Positions 1-11,510 of a stretch of 64,000 nucleotides of DNA are shown here, in pieces (the first letter of the stretch is position 1; every line of letters begins with the position of its first letter). This DNA comes from Ovis canadensis. Its lineage: Eukaryota; Chordata; Mammalia; Artiodactyla; Bovidae. The notes below the pieces were generated by a model. It ran no database searches. It was given only the letters and a program-made list of their open reading frames with translations, and was not told the origin of the DNA. The translations under genes and the position numbers were made by a program. Location: NCBI RefSeq assembly GCF_042477335.2, contig NC_091256.1, positions 23,588,501 through 23,652,500 of the forward strand, read 5' to 3'.

Positions 1-1060
1 TTAAAAAAAAAAAGAACTCTAAGACCTCTCTCTAAGCCTGCTATGCCACTAAAATGATGATGAGTCATTCTCCTCTACCCTGGGACAATAAAGGAAGACT
101 TTAAGGGGAACAAGAATTTGAGAGGAATGTTTAGACTAACAAGCTCAATACTTTTTTTTAATAGCCTCTTTAAGCACATCTGAATTCTATAACCTAAACC
201 CAGAGTCCTAACAAATGTCATTAGGCAGCAGTAAAACAGCCAAGTGACAGTCAGTCAACTAGTCAACCATTTTTTGAGTAACTTTGAGTTCCTGCATCCT
301 AAAACTGTGACTATAACTCATTAACTTACTCGCAATCTAGGGAGGTAAAACATACACCTGTATGAAAAGAAAAATGTAATGAATTCATTGTATTCCCTAA
401 AAGAAAGATGATCAAAAGTCCCCCCAGCACCACCACCACAGATGGACGCGTGACATTCTGTGAGGGAAGAGTGGGGTTGGAAGCAGATGTCTGGGCTCTG
501 TAACCTGAGAAACTATTCCCTCCCCAGTTGCTGATTCAGTTCATTAAACTTAAATCTTTGAACAAGGTGCTTCAAAAGATTGAATTCTAAGTGAGACAGG
601 GATCATAAAAGATTGTTTCATGCACTATGTTAGATTGTATAGATGGACAAATGCAAAACATAGTTCTACCACGATCTTTGTTTCTGTGAACTTAAATATA
701 AAACACAAGTGACGTGATACTGGAACACGCTGGCCAGGACTAAGGGACGCAGGCACACCCACACAGGGCTGGAAACTCGGTGTGGTTTTGCTTAAGCCCC
801 AGTAGTCCCTGGATCCCCCCTGTCTGACATCCAATACTGCTGTTTACATACTTAGTGATGTCTCTATTAGGACAGGGTCTGTGCTGTCTTAGTCACTGCT
901 TAATCCTCATCTCATAGCACAACTCTGGCCATAGGCAGTGCTCAGTTAGTAAATGTGTGTTCAGTGCATGATGACTGGACACAAATTTTTAGAATGACGA
1001 TTTGGTTATATGTATCAGAAGTTCCTAATTATCTTTAGAGATTCATCCCAAGGAATAATA
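1..1060. other. 3' flank, no recognisable gene
   Basis: AT-rich sequence with no supported gene. Around 870-960 a stretch resembling the tail of an ancient mammalian interspersed repeat (ending in a cagtgctcagttagtaaatg-like motif) is visible but too decayed to name. Confidence 0.5.
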
Positions 1061-1067
1061 ATGTATG

Positions 1068-1096
<29 letters not shown>
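1061..1096. repeat. (ATGT)9 microsatellite
   Basis: Nine uninterrupted copies of ATGT. It is followed by AT-rich sequence to about 1260 that resembles the decayed 3' end of an ancient L1. Confidence 0.95.
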
Positions 1097-1098
<2 letters not shown>

Positions 1099-1275
1099 TT
1101 ATCTATATAAATATTTAGGAAAATGTGGTTTATACTAAGAAATTCAGAAACTACTGAAATATGAAACAATAGAGTCTTGTTTAAATACATTATGGTATCA
1201 TCTTAGATGACTATTATACAACCATTGAAAACAATGTTTATAATAAAACGATCACATTTTGGTAAAAAAAAATTA

Positions 1276-1402
1276 ATTTAATTTTTATTGCAGTATAATT
1301 GCTTTACAGAATTTTGCTGTTTTCTGTCAAACCTCAACATGAATCAGCCATAAGTATACATATATCCCCTCCCTTTTGAAACTCCCTCCCATCCCCCTTT
1401 TA
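1276..1402 (-). mobile_element. Ruminant L1 3' end fragment
   Basis: Antisense copy of the ruminant L1 3' UTR, recognised by its sequence shared with 32880-32956 and 34512-34560 in this window (for example tgctttacagaattttgctg and tatacatatatcccctccc). It is truncated to about 125 bp. The following 1403-2027 shows no gene; an old repeat tail may lie near 1900-1975. Confidence 0.75.
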
Positions 1403-2027
1403 ATATCCATTTCTAGGATAATCATTGCCTAACAGTTTTTCAAAGACTGAGGAAGATACTGGATCTGATGAAGAAACTAAAAATTGTCTTTTCTTAAATA
1501 AATAGAACACTAGGGCAATATACTTGGATAAGAGTGATTCTATAAATAAGTGCCTTTTGTTAACAGTAATCTTGTTTAACATTTGTAAAACATGCTTCCT
1601 TCAAGAGGCTTAAGGTGCTTTTTAAAAATCTTTGTTACTCTTTCACAGTAACTTCGTGAAAAATGAAACAGATCTCTCTAAAAATGTCATTGCAAAAAGA
1701 ATTTTCTCGGTGGGAATAAATGACCTAACATTGAATAAATAGCCCCCAAAAATCTATTGCTTCCTTTGTCTGCTGCAAAGTGTACAGTCAGATCAATGTC
1801 CCATTGAACTTTGCACTGATGTGAAATTGTCTGATGTATTTAGTCAATTTGGGGCATAACATTTTAAAAATAAGTAGCTGATCATGTCTAATTTATCAGT
1901 TTATGTATCCCCAGCAGTTCTTATATGTTCACGATATATAATAGTTGTTCAATAAATATTTAATAGCTGAATTAGTATCAGATGAGGACTATATAAATGC
2001 TATGAAAGAGGTGCACGTAAAGGGTTT

Positions 2028-2570
2028 AGAGGTTTAAAGAAAATGTATCTCTGTTTTTGTTGTATAACAAACTACCACGAACTTAGCAGTAGGTATGGAC
2101 TCTGGGTAGGGCACACCTGAGTTCTTTGCAGAGTCACATGGCTGAAATGATGGTATTGGCCTGGGTTGTGTAACTACAGGAGTAACTATTCCATCATAGT
2201 TTACTGTATAATATAACCCAACCCAGCTTCCCTGGTGGCTCAGTGGTAAAGAATCTGCCTGCCAAGCAGGAGATATGGGTTCAATCCCTGGGTCAGAAAA
2301 ATTCCTTGAAGAGAGAAATGGCAACCCACTCCAGTATTCTTGCCTGGGAAATCCCGTGGACAGAGGAGCATGGTGGGCTACAGGCCATGAGGTCGCAAAA
2401 GATTCAGACACAACTTAGCAATTAAACAACAGCAACATAACCCAACCCAGGGAGTCAGTACATATTACATGTGCAAATTATACTCACATTCAAGGGTACA
2501 CAGTTTAAGAAGACTTGTGAACCAGGGAGTGAGAGTCATGGGGCCATCTTAGAATTCTGCCTTCCACAAT
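2028..2570. mobile_element. Ancient repeat of uncertain family, split by Bov-tA
   Basis: The flanks of the Bov-tA at 2227-2436 look like the two halves of an old mammalian interspersed repeat (tataacaaactaccacgaac near the start, ggggccatcttagaattctg near the end). The family is not certain; an LTR or DNA transposon is possible. Confidence 0.35.
2227..2436 (+). mobile_element. Bov-tA SINE with 14-bp target-site duplication
   Basis: tRNA-Glu-derived ruminant SINE. The head cttccctggtggctcag holds the A-box, ggttcaatccc the B-box, and the body cccactccagtattcttgcc is typical. The duplication ataacccaacccag flanks it at 2213-2226 and 2437-2450. Confidence 0.95.
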
Positions 2571-2579
2571 AAATAGGGG

Positions 2580-2601
2580 CACACACACACACACACACAC
2601 C
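2580..2601. repeat. (CA)n microsatellite
   Basis: Run of about eleven CA dinucleotides followed by an imperfect C-rich tail. Confidence 0.9.
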
Positions 2602-2760
2602 CACCCCACGCACATGAAGGCAAAAATCAAGGAAATCACCATTTAAATATTGTTACCCTGTCTTCACTGTGATCACCTTTTAAGAATGGGAGTAAGGAAA
2701 GAAGATGGCAGTTCTACCTATAATTCAGCTATTTGCAAATAGACCTGTTCCATGGAACAA

Positions 2761-2961
2761 GAGCTACATGTATTGAGTGCTTATTATGTGTCAGACATCT
2801 GTCTGAATTCTTTCAGTAGATTAGCTCATTCCGTCCTCCAGAAACTATAAGGGAGGGACATTACAATCTCCTAATTTATAGCTGGAAAACAGTCACAAAG
2901 AGGTTATGTTGTTTGTCAGAATCAAAACACTGTTAAGTGGCAAGGATAGAACACTGTGCTT
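2761..2961 (-). mobile_element. MIR SINE (ancient)
   Basis: Decayed MIR in antisense: tattgagtgcttattatgtg, a middle section ending in a gaaactgag-like block, and a terminal gcaaggatagaac motif. Confidence 0.65.
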
Positions 2962-2997
2962 AACACATATTATACCCTCAATAAATGTATTCAGTGG

Positions 2998-3111
2998 GAC
3001 ATCCCTGGTGGCCCAGCGGTTAGGACTCTGCTTCCACTACAGGGGAGGTAGTTTTGATCCCTGGTCGGGGAACTAAGATCCCTTCAAGCTGTGCTAACGT
3101 GCCCCTAAAAA
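2998..3111 (+). mobile_element. CHR-2-type tRNA-derived SINE
   Basis: Head gggacatccctggtggccca, A/B-box-like internal sequence and ggtcggggaactaagatccc match the cetartiodactyl CHR SINE. It ends in an A-rich tail. The following 3112-3917 shows no gene or recognisable repeat. Confidence 0.85.
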
Positions 3112-3917
3112 ATGTCATTACTAATTTGATTATCATTTAGGATTACTGGAAAAAATAGTATAGAAAACCAAAGAGGACATGAATACATATATTTGCTAAA
3201 CAAGCATTGTTACTGCTTTATGTTAGAACCTCTTTGGAAGGGTACCCATCTCAGAGAAGTATAAAATCAAATCAGGAAAGAACTTCTAAATCACAGTTAC
3301 TTCTGTTTAGCAGTGCTCATTGTAGTGCTGTCCAATTTTTCAGTATATCGACTAAGAAAACCCAGGGTAAAGAAAGGACAAAATCTTAAAATAGAAGCAA
3401 ACAACACTGGGTAAAATCTCTCTATTGTGTTTGAGAAAGAAAATAGTGGATGAAAAGCATGTAACCCAGGTTTCATTTAATGACATAACCTGACTTTGAC
3501 CTTTTGGTAAAGAAGTTAACTAAAAATCATACAACAAGGTGCTTTGCTTCTCTCAAAGCTTGGTTTTGGTTCTTCCAGTAGAAACCTGGGAGTGGCCTCT
3601 CTAGTTCTCAGGGGCTGATTCTCAAGTAGCTCCAGGACTGAGTCTTTTCTCCATTTCTTATCCCCAGGTCCCCATCCCCCAAGGACTGATTATCTCCTCA
3701 AACACTCGATTCATCTGGGCAGAGGTTGCAAAGTCCAGCAAAGTACCAGGAATCCAGACTCCATGTCAGGGTCACTCTCGTAGGCCTGGGTGGTTGTGGG
3801 ATGAGAGAGGAAGCTGCAGGAGGCGTAGAGGGATTTTCAGAGGTTTTACGCCCAAATGCTCCAGGAAGGAAACTGGGAGCGGGATAGGCCATGCAGTGTG
3901 CTTTCAATTTCACGCTT

Positions 3918-3975
3918 TCTTTTTTCTTTTTTAAAAAAATTAATTTATTTTTTAAATTGGAGGCTAATTACTACG
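3918..3975 (-). mobile_element. Short ruminant L1 3' end fragment
   Basis: T-rich tract followed by taaattggaggctaattact, the antisense 3' end of ruminant L1. It abuts the ART2A copy that follows. Confidence 0.6.
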
Positions 3976-4336
3976 TGCTTTCAAACTGTGGTGCTGCAAA
4001 AGACTCTTGAGAGTCCCTTGGACTGCAAAGAGATCAAACCAGTCAACCCTAAAGGAAACTGACCCTGAATATTCACTGGAAGGACTGATGCTGAAGCTCC
4101 AGTACTTTGGCCACCTGATAAAAAAAGACGACTCGTTGAAAAACACCTTGATGCTGGGAAAGACTGAGGCAGGAGGAGAAGGGGGCGACAGAGGATGAGA
4201 TGGTTGGGTGGCATCACTGACCCAGCAGACGTGTTTGAGCGAACTGTGGGAGATAGTGAAAGACAGGGAAGGGTGGCATGCTGCAGTCCTTGGGGCCACA
4301 GAGTTGGACATGACCGAGTGACTGAACAACAACAAG
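3976..4336 (+). mobile_element. BovB 3' end / ART2A element
   Basis: Sense copy of the terminal about 360 bp of BovB: a ctgtggtgctgcaaaagact-like start, gaggatgagatggttgg in the middle, and a tgactgaacaacaacaag end. It is 5' truncated, has no coding potential, and is followed directly by a 53-bp tandem duplication. Confidence 0.9.
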
Positions 4337-4337
4337 A

Positions 4338-4442
4338 AATTCAGGTCAGTGGAGAAATAAGATCATGTTTCTGAATTAACATTTTGTAAGATTTCAGGTC
4401 AGTGGAGAAATAGGATCATGTTCTGAATTAACATTTTGTAAG
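4338..4442. repeat. 53-bp tandem duplication
   Basis: Two adjacent near-identical copies of a unit beginning ttcaggtcagtggagaaata and ending aacattttgtaag, differing at a few positions. It lies directly after an ART2A 3' end. Confidence 0.9.
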
Positions 4443-6478
4443 ATCTATTATAAAATTTTAATAAACTCACATGCTCAATAGAGTTCAAGAAAATACACTT
4501 CTTTATCGAGAAACATAGAAGATTATTAGTTTTCTAATTTAAAGGGAATAGAGTAGCGATCAGATAAGTGACCCTGAGATGATAATTCTATGACACTTTT
4601 ATAGTCATTTGATTTTGAGATAAAGAAGCAACAGATCAATAGATGTCTGCCATGCTCTTGAATCAGAGTGCAATTTGAGTAAGAATTCTGTTCAAATAGA
4701 TAAACACAGGCCATAGTTATAAAGAAGCACGTGTTGGTTGCCATGGTTAAAAAAATACTAGTGTAAGTTTGGTAAGGTGCAAAGAGGTAATCAAGATAAA
4801 CAATGCCAGCTTAGAATTACTTGATTAGTAGAACTACATAGAGAATTGTGTTGAGTTGACCGATAGCATTGATCAATGAACATATGGAGGCAAATTCTAA
4901 GAATTTGTTATTCTACAGGATTTTGTCTTTATGTCTCTTAGGATGAGAGTATGTTAGTTGACATCATCAAAAAAAAGTTTGTTGTAATTGTTGAGCTGTT
5001 TCCTGTAATAATTACGCTGTTGCCCTGAGGTTGGCTTAAAAGCTTAAATTATGAATATTTCACATTATATTATTTTCATAGTCCTCATACATACCTCATG
5101 CAAATTAGCTTTCTTATAGGCTCACACTGACCTTTACCTCACTGATGGAAATTAAATTGTAAAATGAATCTGCTTAGGAAAATCATTTTCAGAAAATATT
5201 TCTTCCTCTGTGTTGTTGAAGTTTAAGAGAAGCTTTTAGCATGCCAAGTCGTCAATCCTACTATATAATGAAATAAAAATCTAGACAACTGGTAAAAAAA
5301 TAAGATGTTTTGTTTTTCTCAGGATGAAAATGAAATAACTTAAGATATTGGAATACAACAGAAAAGAAAAAAGTGCCTACAAAAATTAGCTGTGAATATC
5401 CTCAGAATTTTAGGATGCTTTTCATACCATATACTAGCATACTTGATTTTTCCCTCAGGCTGCTTGAAATTGATGAAACATATATAAAGACAAAGACATT
5501 TTGATTCTGTAAATTTCAGAAAATGCTCACTTTGTTCTTCTAAAGATAGTATATATTCATAGTTTAAGAAACAAAAAATACCTGAAATATCTGAAATGAA
5601 AGATGTGTTTTTGCATGTAGTAGTTACAAATAATAAACTATTTTCTATTTTACCCGAGAGTGCTTTTAGAGTCATTTTTAAATCTCTTATGATTTCTGAG
5701 GGAAATAAAACTGCAAGTTGTATATTTCCTGTTCACAAAGCCTCATTTGCTCCTAAAATTCACAAAAGTACCTTATGATGTCTGGTGGCACTCAAGTCTT
5801 GTATGCTAAAAATGGAGAAAAACTTTGGGCTTCTCATGCACCATTTATTCTACATTCACATTGCATCTTATTCTCAAAACTCTGAAATCATATTACATGG
5901 ACTCTACTTCCTTTATATAAACATCCTGATTCAATTTTCATACTGAAGTGTTTTTGAATGTAATGTCATGCATGGAATCAAAAATAGAAGCATTGGTGTT
6001 TTATTTTTGCACCTGGTAATTTGGTTTTTAAGCCAGGTTTACAGGGAACAGACCTATAAAGAGAGTTTATAGATTTCAGAATAATCTCAGCAACTGATTA
6101 CTTAGCTTAGGAAGTTAAAGTCTAACAGATGAAATAGCTAATCTATAAAAGCCCACGAAACTCAATCGATTTTTTAGAAATTTTAATTTTAAAAAAGTGG
6201 AAGAAAGAATAATTACAATAATTATATATAAAGTAGTAAGATAGTCAAGCCATTGATAAGTATATTCAATAACTGTTTAATAAAGTCTATGATTAAGTTA
6301 CATATAACTTATTAATATATGTATGTCTTTCCTATTTGAGAATATTTTCATAGAGGTTACTTTTCTGGTTCTCCCAGAACCTCCAAATCTTCCTTCACTT
6401 TTATGACAAAGCCTAATTTTCCTTCTAGGTAATTCATTGTTTTTCTATGATTTTAAACATTCTTTTACTTTACATAAC
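4443..6478. other. AT-rich flank without recognisable features
   Basis: No supported gene, RNA or repeat. Short open frames here (for example 5340-5675 minus, 111 codons) have no recognisable domain and occur in AT-rich DNA without splice or family support. Confidence 0.6.
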
Positions 6479-6494
6479 ATGATGAGCAACTTTA

Positions 6495-7775
6495 TTTTTT
6501 ATTTTTTATTTTTTTTAACGTAAAACATCTTAACTTTTTATTTGGTTAAATATTGGCAAAATCATTTTTTATATAGTGGGTCATAAATAAAATACACTGC
6601 TAAGATTAATCACTGTTATCTTTTTCTTTTGATTTTTTGTTTTGTTTCTGTTTTACTGTTTTAATGAAGCTATCAGAAAAACTTTTTTTAATTTTTTTAA
6701 AGTTTTTTAGTTTTTTATTTTTTTAATTTTAAAATCTTTAATTCTTACATGCTATCCCAAACATGAACCCCCCTCCCACACATGAACCCCCCTCCCACCT
6801 CCCTCCCCATAACATCTCTCTGGGTCATCCCCATGCACCAGCCCCAAGCATGCTGCATCCTGCGTCAGACATAGACTGGCGATTCAATTCTTACATGATA
6901 GTATACATATTAGAATGCCATTCTCCAAAATCATCCCACGCTCTTCCTCTCCCTCTGAGTCCAAAAGTCCATTATACACATCTGTGTCTTTTTTCCTGTC
7001 TTGCATACAGGGTTGTCATTGCCATCTTTCTAAATTCCATATATATGGGAGAAAATAATAGCAAATGAAGCAACTGACAAACAACTAATCTCAAAAATAT
7101 ACAAGCAACTTCTGCAGCTCAATTCCAGAAAAATAAACGACCCAATCAAAAAATGGGCCAAAGAACTAAATAGACATTTCTCCAAAGAAGACATACGGAT
7201 GGCTAACAAACACATGAAAAGATGCTCAACATCACTCATTATTAGAGAAATGCAAATCAAAACCACAATGAGGTACCACTTCACACCAGTCAGAATGGCT
7301 GCGATCCAAAAATCTGCAAGCAATAAATGCTGGCGAGGGTGTGGAGAAAAGGGAACCCTCCTACACTGTTGGTGGGAATGCAAACTAGTACAGCCACTAT
7401 GGAAAACAGTGTGGAGATTCCTTAAAAAATTGCAAATAGAACTGCCTTATGACCCAGCAAACCCACTTCTGGGCATACACACCGAGGAAACCAGAATTGA
7501 AAGAGACACATGTACCCCAATGTTCATTGCAGCACCGTTTATAATAGCCAGGACATGGAAACAACCTAGATGTCCATCAGCAGATGAATGGATAAGAAAA
7601 CAGTGGTACATATACACAATGGAGTATTACTCAGCCATTAAAAAGAATTCATTTGAATCAGTTCTGATGAGATGGATGAAACTGGAGCTGATTATACAGA
7701 GTGAAGTAAGCCAGAAAGAAAAACACCAATACAGTATACTAACACATATATATGGAATTTAGAAAGATGGCAATG
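6495..7775 (-). mobile_element. L1 insertion with 5' inversion and apparent 3' transduction
   Basis: Ruminant L1 inserted on the minus strand, flanked by the 16-bp duplication atgatgagcaacttta (6479-6494 and 7776-7791). From the left: a poly(T) tract (6495-6516), about 170 bp of non-L1 sequence with a minus-strand AATAAA at 6537-6542, a second T-rich tract (about 6684-6726), the antisense L1 3' UTR to about 7046, then a reversed upstream segment. That segment reads on the plus strand as the ORF2 C terminus and ends ILTHIYGI. Its cysteine knuckle is intact (Cys-X3-Cys-X7-His-X4-Cys, between about 7330 and 7382). The two halves overlap by about 32 nt. Confidence 0.9.
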
Positions 7776-8261
7776 ATGATGAGCAACTTTAAAAGGATAT
7801 ATTCATCAAAAACTTTCAGATGTCTGATTGTGATTTTACATTTAGCATCTGAGTCTTTTTTTTTTCTTCTTCTTCTTCTTAAGGTGAAGTCTAGTCTGAA
7901 TCATGTTTTGAAGAGATTTAAGCAGGCGCCTCATTTAAATTTTTGCTAAACACTCAGTCTTATGACATAAAAGAGAAAAATTAAGTTTCATGATCAAAAT
8001 TTACAATTTAAGTTTTTGCTTTTTATACTATTAACCAGTAATAAGTCATTCCCACATTTATACTATAGATGTATTTGAATCATGGAAGCAAATTTATGTA
8101 GCATATATAAAGTAGTAAAAAGAAACAATAGACCTTTTAAAATAAAACAAAAGAATGAGCCAACAGCTCTAATTGGGACTTATGAAAATTAATCAATCAG
8201 ATATATAAAAATTATGGTAGTTCTATTTAAAAATAAATTTCAGAGATCAACTCATTTAGCA

Positions 8262-9350
8262 TTGTTGTTGTTGTTCCGACTCTGTCGTGTCCGACTCTGT
8301 GACCCACGGACCGCCGCATGCCAGGCTTTCCTGGCACCATCTCCCAGAGCTTGCTCAAACTCATATCCATTGAGTCAGTGATGTCATCCAACCATCTCAA
8401 CCTCTTGCCCCCTTCTCTTGCTTTCAATCTTTCCCAGTATCAGAGTCTTTTCTAATGAGTCAGCTCTTGTACGAATTTGCTGGCATATTAAGTGCAACAC
8501 TTTAACAGCATTATCTTCTAGGGTTTGAAATAGTTCAGCTGGAATTCCATCACCTCTACTAGCTTTGTTCATAGTGATACTTCCTAAGGCCCACTTGACT
8601 TCGCAATCCAGGATGCCTGGCTTTAGTTGAGTGATCACACCATCTATGATACTTGGGTCATTACGATCTTTTATGTATAGTTCTTCTGTGTATTCTTGGC
8701 ACCTCTTCTTAATATCTTCTGCTTCTTTTAGGTCCATACTGTTTCCGTCCTTTATTGAGCCCATCTTTGCATGAAATGTTCCTTTGGTATCTCTAATTTT
8801 CTTGAAGAGATTTCTAGTCTTTCCCATTCTATTGTTTTCCTCTATTTCTTTGCACTGATCAGAGGAAGACTTTCTTATCTCTTCTTGCTATTCTTTGGAA
8901 CTCTGCATTCACATGGGTGTATCTTTCCTATCCTCCTTTGTCTTGAGCTTCTCTTCTTTCCTTGGCTATTTGTAAGACCTCCTCAGACAACCATTTTGCC
9001 TGTTTGCATTTCTTTTTCTTGGGGATGGTTTTGATCACTGCTTCCTACAATGTCATGAACCTCCATCCATAGTTCTTCAGACTGTCTATCAGATCTAATC
9101 CCTTGAATCTATTTGTCACTTTCACTGTATAATTGAAAGCGATTTGATTAAGGTCATACCTGAATAGCCTAGTGGTTTTCCCTACTTTCTTCAATTTATG
9201 TCTGAATTTTGCGGTAAGAGGTTCATGATCTGAGCCACAGTGAGCTCCTAGTCTTGTTTTTGCTGACTGTATAAAGCTTCTCCATATTTGGCTGCAAAGA
9301 ATATAATCAGCCTGATTTCAGTATTGACCATCTGGTGATGTCCATGTGAA
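8262..9350 (-). mobile_element. BovB LINE, internally deleted
   Basis: Antisense BovB. The 3' end (8262-8472) joins directly to sequence from far upstream in the element (8473-9350), including the start of the reverse transcriptase and part of the endonuclease-side region. By comparison with the copy at 26672-28404, about 1.15 kb of RT coding sequence, including the catalytic Asp motifs, is missing at the junction. The remaining frame is broken by stops. The AT-rich 9351-9647 after it shows nothing else. Confidence 0.9.
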
Positions 9351-9661
9351 TAAATATAACATCATTTTTAATCAAACTATATATGTATATATCTATATAT
9401 ATTTAGATATTCTCTATCCATCTATCTCTCTGTCTATTATTTTTTCTAATTACCCTGAAAAATTATTTTACAAATTCTTGGCAAGATAGCCACCTAGAAA
9501 AAAGGACAAACAAATAGAATAAAAGAAAATATATCTGAAACTGGCTAGCAAAAATAAATTAATGGACCAAGTTGCATAGTTACTGTTTCTTTCAGGATCC
9601 TATGATCTTTTAGAGAATGTGTATAGTATGTTTTACAATGATATGTTTATGAATAATATAG

Positions 9662-9973
9662 GCTTCTCTGGTAGCTCAGCTGATAAAGATTCTGCCTGCA
9701 ATGCAGGAGACCGCAGTTCGATTCCTGGGTCAGAAAATTTCCCTGGAAAAGGGATAGGCTACCCACTCCAATATTCTTAGGTTTCCCTGGTGGCTCAGAT
9801 GGTAAAGAATCTGCCTACAATATGGGAGACCTGGGTTCGATCCCTGGGTTGGGAAGATCCCCTGGATAGGGCGTGGCAACTCACTCCAGTATTCTGGCCT
9901 GCAGAATCCCCCTGGCGGACTACAGTCTAGGAAGTCACAAAGAGTCGGATATGATTGAGCCACTAAGCACACA
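9662..9973 (+). mobile_element. Dimeric Bov-tA SINE with single target-site duplication
   Basis: Two head-to-tail Bov-tA units, the second starting near 9782 (tttccctggtggctcagatg). One 14-bp duplication, tatgaataatatag, brackets the pair at 9648-9661 and 9974-9987, so the dimer inserted as one unit. 9988-11257 beyond it holds no recognisable gene or repeat apart from a weak ancient repeat tail near 10540-10625. Confidence 0.92.
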
Positions 9974-11257
9974 TATGAATAATATAGATAAATGAATTTA
10001 TGGATTGCACCATGATTTTTCAGTGAATTTACTTCATAATTTGAGTTAGCCTGTATCTGTTTTGGGGGTGATATTCATTTTTCTGTGTCTTTTAACACTC
10101 TGCTTTTCACTTTTCTACCAAAAATTTGCTTCCAAAAACTCTGTGTAATTTTCTATGAATATAGCCTAAATACGTTTCTGGGAACTCGTACTTAAAGGGA
10201 GCTTATAATGAATAACATTATGATGTGAATGATGCCCATTTATCTATTCCAGGAGAGCAGCTCCAGTTTCCAGAGACTGGTATTTTAAAGTAGGTTTCAA
10301 TGGAAAGAGCATTTCAGTACCTAACCTCAGACTATAAAGTATACTCAGACATATAGTGGAGACACAGAGATGTGACTCTGGTATTTTACTACATCATTGT
10401 GAAACCATCTTGCTAGTTTCTAGAGATAGGTAATGCAAGATTACATGAACATTTTGCATGTTATATTGAAATGATTGGTTTAAGTGTTTGCCTACACAGG
10501 AACCCCTATGGGTTTGATATCTTCAGTGATAAACTTTATACTGTGTTACTCATCTTTGCATTCCTACCATCCAGTACAGTGACTAGAAGCAAGGTGAAGC
10601 TATAGTAAATGTTTATTAAACTGCAGGGGCTCTGTATAATTAAATAAGGGTAAATTAGGCATAAAGTATTCTAAGCTATAGATTATTAAATGGGTGTCAT
10701 TGGTATCATTAATATGGATTTGACCTCATTTGAGTTCATATATAAATATTCTTATTCCTCTGCATATATTAATATTCAGAAAATAATTTGGGAATGTCAC
10801 ATATTGATGGCAATCTTTTCAAATGTTTGTATTTACTTCTTTGGTCTGGTAAATGGAGTCTATTAATCACATTTTTTGGTATTTTTGGTAGCTCCAAATT
10901 TGATAGTGTTTTAATCTTCATATTCCACACAATTATTATTTATTTTATGCCAATAGGCAAAGATATCAGCGATGAAAGTTTAAATAGACTATGTGAAAGT
11001 TAATACTGTTGTCTTACTAAATCTATGATAAATTAGTTCCTTTGGTTATAAATTCTAAAAGTTGCATTTTTATTATAGAAAATTTAATTAGAAAGCAGAG
11101 TCCACATTTGGAATATAAAGAATGATTATATTGTTAATATCACAGTTGAGGACTGGCTTTTAATTTTATTAAATGCAATATTTTACCACTCATGCTGCTG
11201 ATTTCTCTCTTTTGTTTCCCAAGTGATATGATTTTTTTAAATGTTGCTTTTAATTAT

Positions 11258-11478
11258 GCTTCCCAGATGGTGCTAGTGGTAAAAGAACTCGACAGCCAAT
11301 GCAGGAGACATAAGAGATGTGAGCTTGATCCCTGGGTTGGGAAGATCCCTGGAGAAGGAAATGGCAACCCACTCCAGTATTCTTTTGTGGAGAGCTCCAT
11401 TGACAGAGGAGCCTGGTGGGCTACATTCATGGAGTTGTAAAGAGTGGGACAGGACTGAGCGACTAACACTTAACACTT
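11258..11478 (+). mobile_element. Bov-tA SINE
   Basis: Sense Bov-tA with an altered head, a B-box-like gcttgatccctggg, body actccagtattctttt and a typical ctgagcgactaacac end. A poly(T) tract follows at about 11491-11510. Confidence 0.9.
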
Positions 11479-11510
11479 TATGATTATGTCTTTTTTTTTT
11501 TTTTTTTTTA

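Noticed and set aside
1061-1096. Regular ATGT units as a CRISPR-like or regulatory array
   Set aside because: Simple 4-bp microsatellite with no spacers.
5340-5675. 111-codon minus-strand frame in the 3' flank
   Set aside because: Low-complexity AT-rich translation without domain, splice or family support.
7199-7762. 187-codon open frame as a host gene
   Set aside because: It is the C-terminal part of L1 ORF2 within a 5'-inverted L1 insertion.
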